Below the pieces are notes generated by a model, which was given only the letters and a program-made list of their open reading frames with translations, made no database searches and had not been told where the DNA came from. A stretch of 64,000 nt of DNA from Sipunculus nudus (Eukaryota > Annelida > Sipuncula > Golfingiida > Sipunculidae): contig CM049309.1 of NCBI GenBank assembly GCA_026874595.1, positions 8,647,076 through 8,711,075 on the forward strand. The letters are read 5' to 3'. Position numbers and translations under genes: made by a program. Below, in pieces: positions 51,301 through 57,300 of this stretch. Numbering within the stretch: the stretch's first letter is position 1; every line of letters starts with the position of its first letter.

Positions 51301-54300
51301 GATGGTGAAAATGAAGAAAGACTAATAAAACATGTACAGTTCTCCTCATGGAGCGACCACGAAGTGCCAAACCCCAGCTCTGTGCTGGAGTACAGAAGGA
51401 AGATACGTGTCTTTACCAGAGGTCATGATGCTCCCCTCTTGGTGCATTGTGGGTAAGATTGTTGTGGCACAGATTGTGTTGGGCTTTGAAAAAAATATGG
51501 TATATTAAATTATGATTTATGTCTCCCCTTAAGGGACTTGTGCTTGCATTGTAAGCATATGTCACCACAGACCTGTAGCACTCGGATATATGAATCAGAC
51601 CATGAATTGCCCTGAATTGACCTATCCATGAACTCTATGTGACCTTAATCGCACTTTCATTTAATGAATAATCATAAGCATTGGACTAACAAGCAACCAA
51701 TCAGTTGACCATTGGCACAGTAAACCATCAATCATCTGACGAGCACAAAATTTGCATAATTTGGCAGAGCTTTGGCAAAAAGAACACATGTAGTCTGTAC
51801 CAGTACCCATGTCAGCATGTTTTCCGGGATATCTTTTTTATACAAAGGAGACGGTATAAAAAGTTCTAGGTCAAAGGTTGCAGGAGCCATTCCTCTGACT
51901 ACTGAGTGAATAATAATGTTTTACCTGACAAGTAATTTGTATGAGACAAATAATCTGCAAATATGGCAAGACAGTTCACAATGACTGCTATATATTCATA
52001 AAAGGAGAACAGCGATTCCAGCCGATGTCAGTCAATGTGACGTTATACGTCATCAACTTATAGACGTCATTATTGTCTTGTAAACAGCTCTTGCTACCAT
52101 GGGCATGGAAGACCTTCGGTGTTGGAGCGTTTTGGGGGCTCATTATAATAATTAGGTTAAAAGGGTGGTGCATATGGGCTTTGATGGATAGGTCAATGGG
52201 AACATGGAAAATATCTTCAACAACCTGTAGGGGATGACTGTGCTTTAAAGCAAGCTATTCAAGTATCTCATTTTGATGATGTATTTGACTTCTGGCACAC
52301 TCTGCATATATATTAAAAAAAAACTATAGGTAACTACTATTAAGGAAGTTTCTTAAAATACTCCTGTACCAAAGGTATGAGCTTTTTTATCTACAATCTG
52401 TAAATAAACACAGCACATATGTGCCCAGGTTGACAAACAGAAAAAAAACATGTAACCTAAGGTGGTTGATTGTGCATGTATAGATGTTGAAAGGTCACTA
52501 GTTGTTGCCTTGTTGGCGATGAGAATATATGTCCAAGCAGTGCAGTCTTTTGTCCTTTCCAGAACTGATTTATTTCCAGATGTCCTTGTTGCATATGTTT
52601 GGGTTTCCACTGGTAACCCTTATATTAAAAACAAATTAATACACTGAAACCTCGCCTAACAAACACCTCAGTTTAGTGACCACCTCGAAAATAACAACCA
52701 CTTTTTCAAGGTCCTAATTCTCTTTTGCTCTGTTAATCAGACCTTGCTTAGATGACCACTTTGAAAATGCGACCACTTTTTAAACTGGCTTCATGGTCTA
52801 CATTTCAGGGGTGGCTGTGGAAGGACAGGGACCTTCATTGCCATTGATTCTCTGGTGGAAGAATTGGACACAAGGAACTCTGTTGATATATTCAGCACTG
52901 TGCTCAAACTACGCAATGCCAGGCCTCATATGGTGGCCACTCTAGTAAGTCATGGTGTTCAATTAGAAATATGAGGCATTGGATACATTTGTTGTATTTC
53001 ATTTCATGCATTTGTAAAATAAAATCCAAATATGCACATTGCACGTCAAAATATGAACTGCAGTAAAAAGTTTAGAATTTTGTGGTGAAAAGGATTCAAC
53101 TCTGTATTAAAGTTCAACTTGCTGGATGCCCACATTCTGTGATAATGGCCAGTATATAATAAAGGTTTGATTCCCTTGAATACAAAGGCTATTGAATTTA
53201 CCATATATATAGACCATATGGAACCCATGTCACAAAACAGATACATGATTGCATATCTGTTTTAAGGATCAGTACAAGTTCATCTACGATGTAATAGCAG
53301 TGTATCTCCGTTGTGGTGTCACAGTAATCACAGCATCGGAGTTGCCAACTGTGATACGCAAACTGGCCATGAAAGATCAACAGACCAGAATGAACGGGTT
53401 TGAGAGAGAATACAAGGTAATCAAGTGTATGGATTCATACTATAACGTTATCAAAATACAAACATCTAGGGCTGAAACAATAAATTGTCTCATGATGTAA
53501 TGCGTATCTCAATATTGTATACATTATGATGCATATATTTTATCATTTAGAACACAATCTAAAGTTCCCCCTGTTAAAGATTACTGCAAAACCTGATAAG
53601 TTGCTTATCATTGGTGTGGGTAAAATGATTGATTTACCACTTTCTCAGCATATAATTCAATAAAAACAACAAGATTCAAGAAGCAAGCTGCACATTGAAT
53701 AATGGGATGCTTTGTGCACCTCACATGATCGTGTTAGCAAATGAAGGTGGTATGAATTTAGAATTACTTTGTTTATAGAAATGTAAATAAACTTAATCAA
53801 CATAATATTTATTTCTATACTTTAAATAAATTTGACTTTTTTGGACATATTTTAAGCCAATCAAACCCCTTTCACTTTGTTTCTTTCCAGTCACTTTTCA
53901 CATCAGATGCCTTGCATTGCACTGAGAAACTATTTAAATGTTGGACGTCACTTTCTACATGATGATTAAATAAAGTCAGTATATCAAAACAGGAACATCT
54001 GAAGATACTGATGCAATGTTTGACTTTGTATGGCAGTGTATCATATGAATTGTTTCAGCCCTACAAAGATCCTATTATCCCAGGAGTACAGGATATTATT
54101 TTCCTTTCATAAAGCATCATTAAGCATCACACATTTTATACTCTCCCAGTTACTGATATTAAATCATCTTGGTAAACTTCACTAGAAATGAATAGCTTTC
54201 CTTCATAAGGTTTGCTTGTCCATTGGTCCCAAGTGTCTCAATTTGATTTTATTGATGAAAAATATCAAATCTAATATAAAATCGAAATAATTATATATAT

Positions 54301-57300
54301 TTTTTTAAAATTCAGTACACATAGTTTTATCTAGGTTTATAATTGATTCTTATAGTATTGGTGAATTTAATAAAACATTTAAAAATTTTAAATGACATTT
54401 TAAAGTTACTTTGTTGTCGTGCTTGACATTGAGTTTAATATTTCAGACTCTGCAACAAGTGGTCCCAAAACTCTCTGTGGGAGAGTGTGCTGGTGGCCAT
54501 CGGAAAGAAAACCGTCGCAAGAGCAGAGATATCATGCTACAACCACGTGTGTTTTAAAAACATTTTATTTACTGTAATATCGGAAATATCATTATATATA
54601 TAATTATAAGTATGTAACAACTCTGCATTTTAACTATTATATCTGCTATGAGGTGTTATGCTTTTGTCTTGGTTACTTGGTTGGTTTGACGGTTTATAGG
54701 TTTACTGTAATGTTATGATAAAAAAAATAATGTTTTGATGAAATTTTGTACAAGATTAGGTTTACACCCAAGGTATAATGTCAAGTTCTTTTAGGTAATC
54801 TAGATCACTATTGTATTTTCAAGGTATTATTAATCTTCATTGTGACCAAGGGCTGTTCATTTGTATCAAGTCACCTTTGTTCTGGGGAACAGACCTTACC
54901 TGTGATCAAATCATAGAGCTGGTGAAATGTGATACATTATTCTCTGAGCTTGCATTCATAATTCATATATTACCTTTGCTGTTATAGCTCACACCAAAGT
55001 TGATAAATATCCTTGCAGAGGTATAAAGGTCATATCTGACGGCATTCTATTTTGTGATTACAATTTGACAAACAAAAAAAGAATAGGGACCAGGAACAAG
55101 TGGTCGTTTCTTATAGGTAGCTGCTCTACTGATATGGTCCTTAGGAGAGGTTTGATGGTATTTCAGCTAGGTGGGTTTTTCATTCACTAATCAAAGATTT
55201 GTTGAACCTTACAGCTGAGAGAGCCCGGCCATATTTGATCACCCATGATAGCAATGAGAGCACAGATTACATCAATGCTGTCTATGTTGATGTAAGTGCA
55301 TTCTTACACTAAGTTACCATATAGTTTTATGGGGGATGAATGTACTTAATTAAATGCTAAGACATAGAGTCCAGGATATTTGAAATACTATTTCATAGCA
55401 TTATATGAGTTCAAATTACGAGTGAAGTGTCTCAAATTAATTGAATTAACAGTTGAGGGGAAAATATATTTTAGCTGTATTTCTATATCACTAGTCATAA
55501 TTAATTTTAATTACTATATCCACTGCATAATAAATTGTTTATTTTCTTCATAATTTGCATAAAATTTCTTCAGTATATATTCTATGTAAATGCAGGGAAT
55601 TATGTCATTATTACATAATATACTTATAAGTTAATAGTTTTAGAACATATGTGTTTATAGTGCAATTACCTAGATAACTGTGTGATGACTAATGCAGGGA
55701 TACACAGGGATATCTATGTATAAATATATATATATATATATTGACTTGTGCAGGGATACGCCCACCCAAATGCTTACATTGTAACTCAGTGGCCATTATC
55801 ATCCACCATCAACGACATCTGGCGATTATTGTACGACTATAACGTTAACACCTTGGTCCTGCTGAATGATTTCAGTTTTTCAAAGGTAAATATTACAAAC
55901 TTACCATGTGCACACATTTATGTTCTACCCTTTTGTTAGTTTTAGTCAACCCTGATGCTGTCTAGAAAATTATATGTAAAATTGTTATTGTTATTGTTGA
56001 AATTATGGTTGTGTTTGATAATATATACTTAAGATAAGTAATTTGTGAATATTTGATCAGATAGGAGTGATTAAGTTCCTGTACATATTTTTATTTAACT
56101 GTTTGGTGGAGAGTCTGCACTGTAATTAAATGCACCAGTAGTTGCCCAAAAATGTCACACTAATATTGGTATATAGAGACACCTCGGTTAGTTACATTAT
56201 GCACCTATGTGATAACATGCATGTTACGAAACAGCGGTCTGAAGTTGTATATACAGTGATGCACAAGAATGTGATCTGCCCATGCACTCCTTAAAAGGTC
56301 AATCTATTGAAAATGCTGTAATTGATTATCACAAAGATAGTTTAGTACACTGATACTGACCACATGTATAAAATGATGCATGTGCATGATATCATCATAT
56401 GTTAATCGGCAGAAAGATTCTGTCTGAGAAATAATTCTGATAAAACCAGATCCTTGTGGTAAGTTTTACTATGGAACTGGACCCTATTGATGAGATTTAC
56501 TCATAGATGGGATCATCATGGTGAGGTGTATCAGATGACTGGACCCTCTTTATAAGATTAAATCAATGACTGGACCCTCATGATAAGATTTATTAGATGA
56601 CTGGACTCACTTGATAAGATTTATTAGTTGACTGAACAATCTTGATAAGATTTACTAGTTGACTGAACCATCTTGAGAAGATTTATAAAATTATGATAAA
56701 ATTGACTTGCTGATTGGACCCTCATGATAAGTCAGATCAGATTGATAACTAAGGGACTGACCCTCTTGATAAGTCAGATAAAAATTAATAAGGGACTAGA
56801 CTCACCTGATAAGATTTCATTATAGACCGGACCTTCTTGATAAGATTTACTCTAAGACTGCACCCTCTTGATAATTTTTATTAGATGACTGGACCCTTGT
56901 GATATGATTTACAAGATGACTGGACTCACTTGATAAAGTGTATTAGTTGGCTGAACTATCTTGATAAGATTTACTAGTTGACTGAACCATCTTAATAAGA
57001 TTTATAAGATTATGATAAGATCAACTTGCAGATAGAACCCTTATGATAAGTCAGATAAGATTGATAAGGGACTGACCCTCTTGATAAGTCAGATAAAATT
57101 TATAAGGGGCTGGACTCACTTAATATGATTTACTAGTTGACTGAACCATCTTGATATGATTTATAAGATTATACCCTTTATGATAAGATCGATTTGCTGA
57201 TTGCATCCTTATGATAAGTCAGATAAGATTGATAAAGGACTGACTGGTCTTCATGGTAGTCAGATAAGATTGATAACTTATAAGGGACTGCCCCTCTTGA

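Larger units (their letters stand above)
51453..52808 (+). other. Intron 7
   Basis: GTAAGA...TTTCAG. Contains two dispersed-repeat relics, listed separately. Confidence 0.7.
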
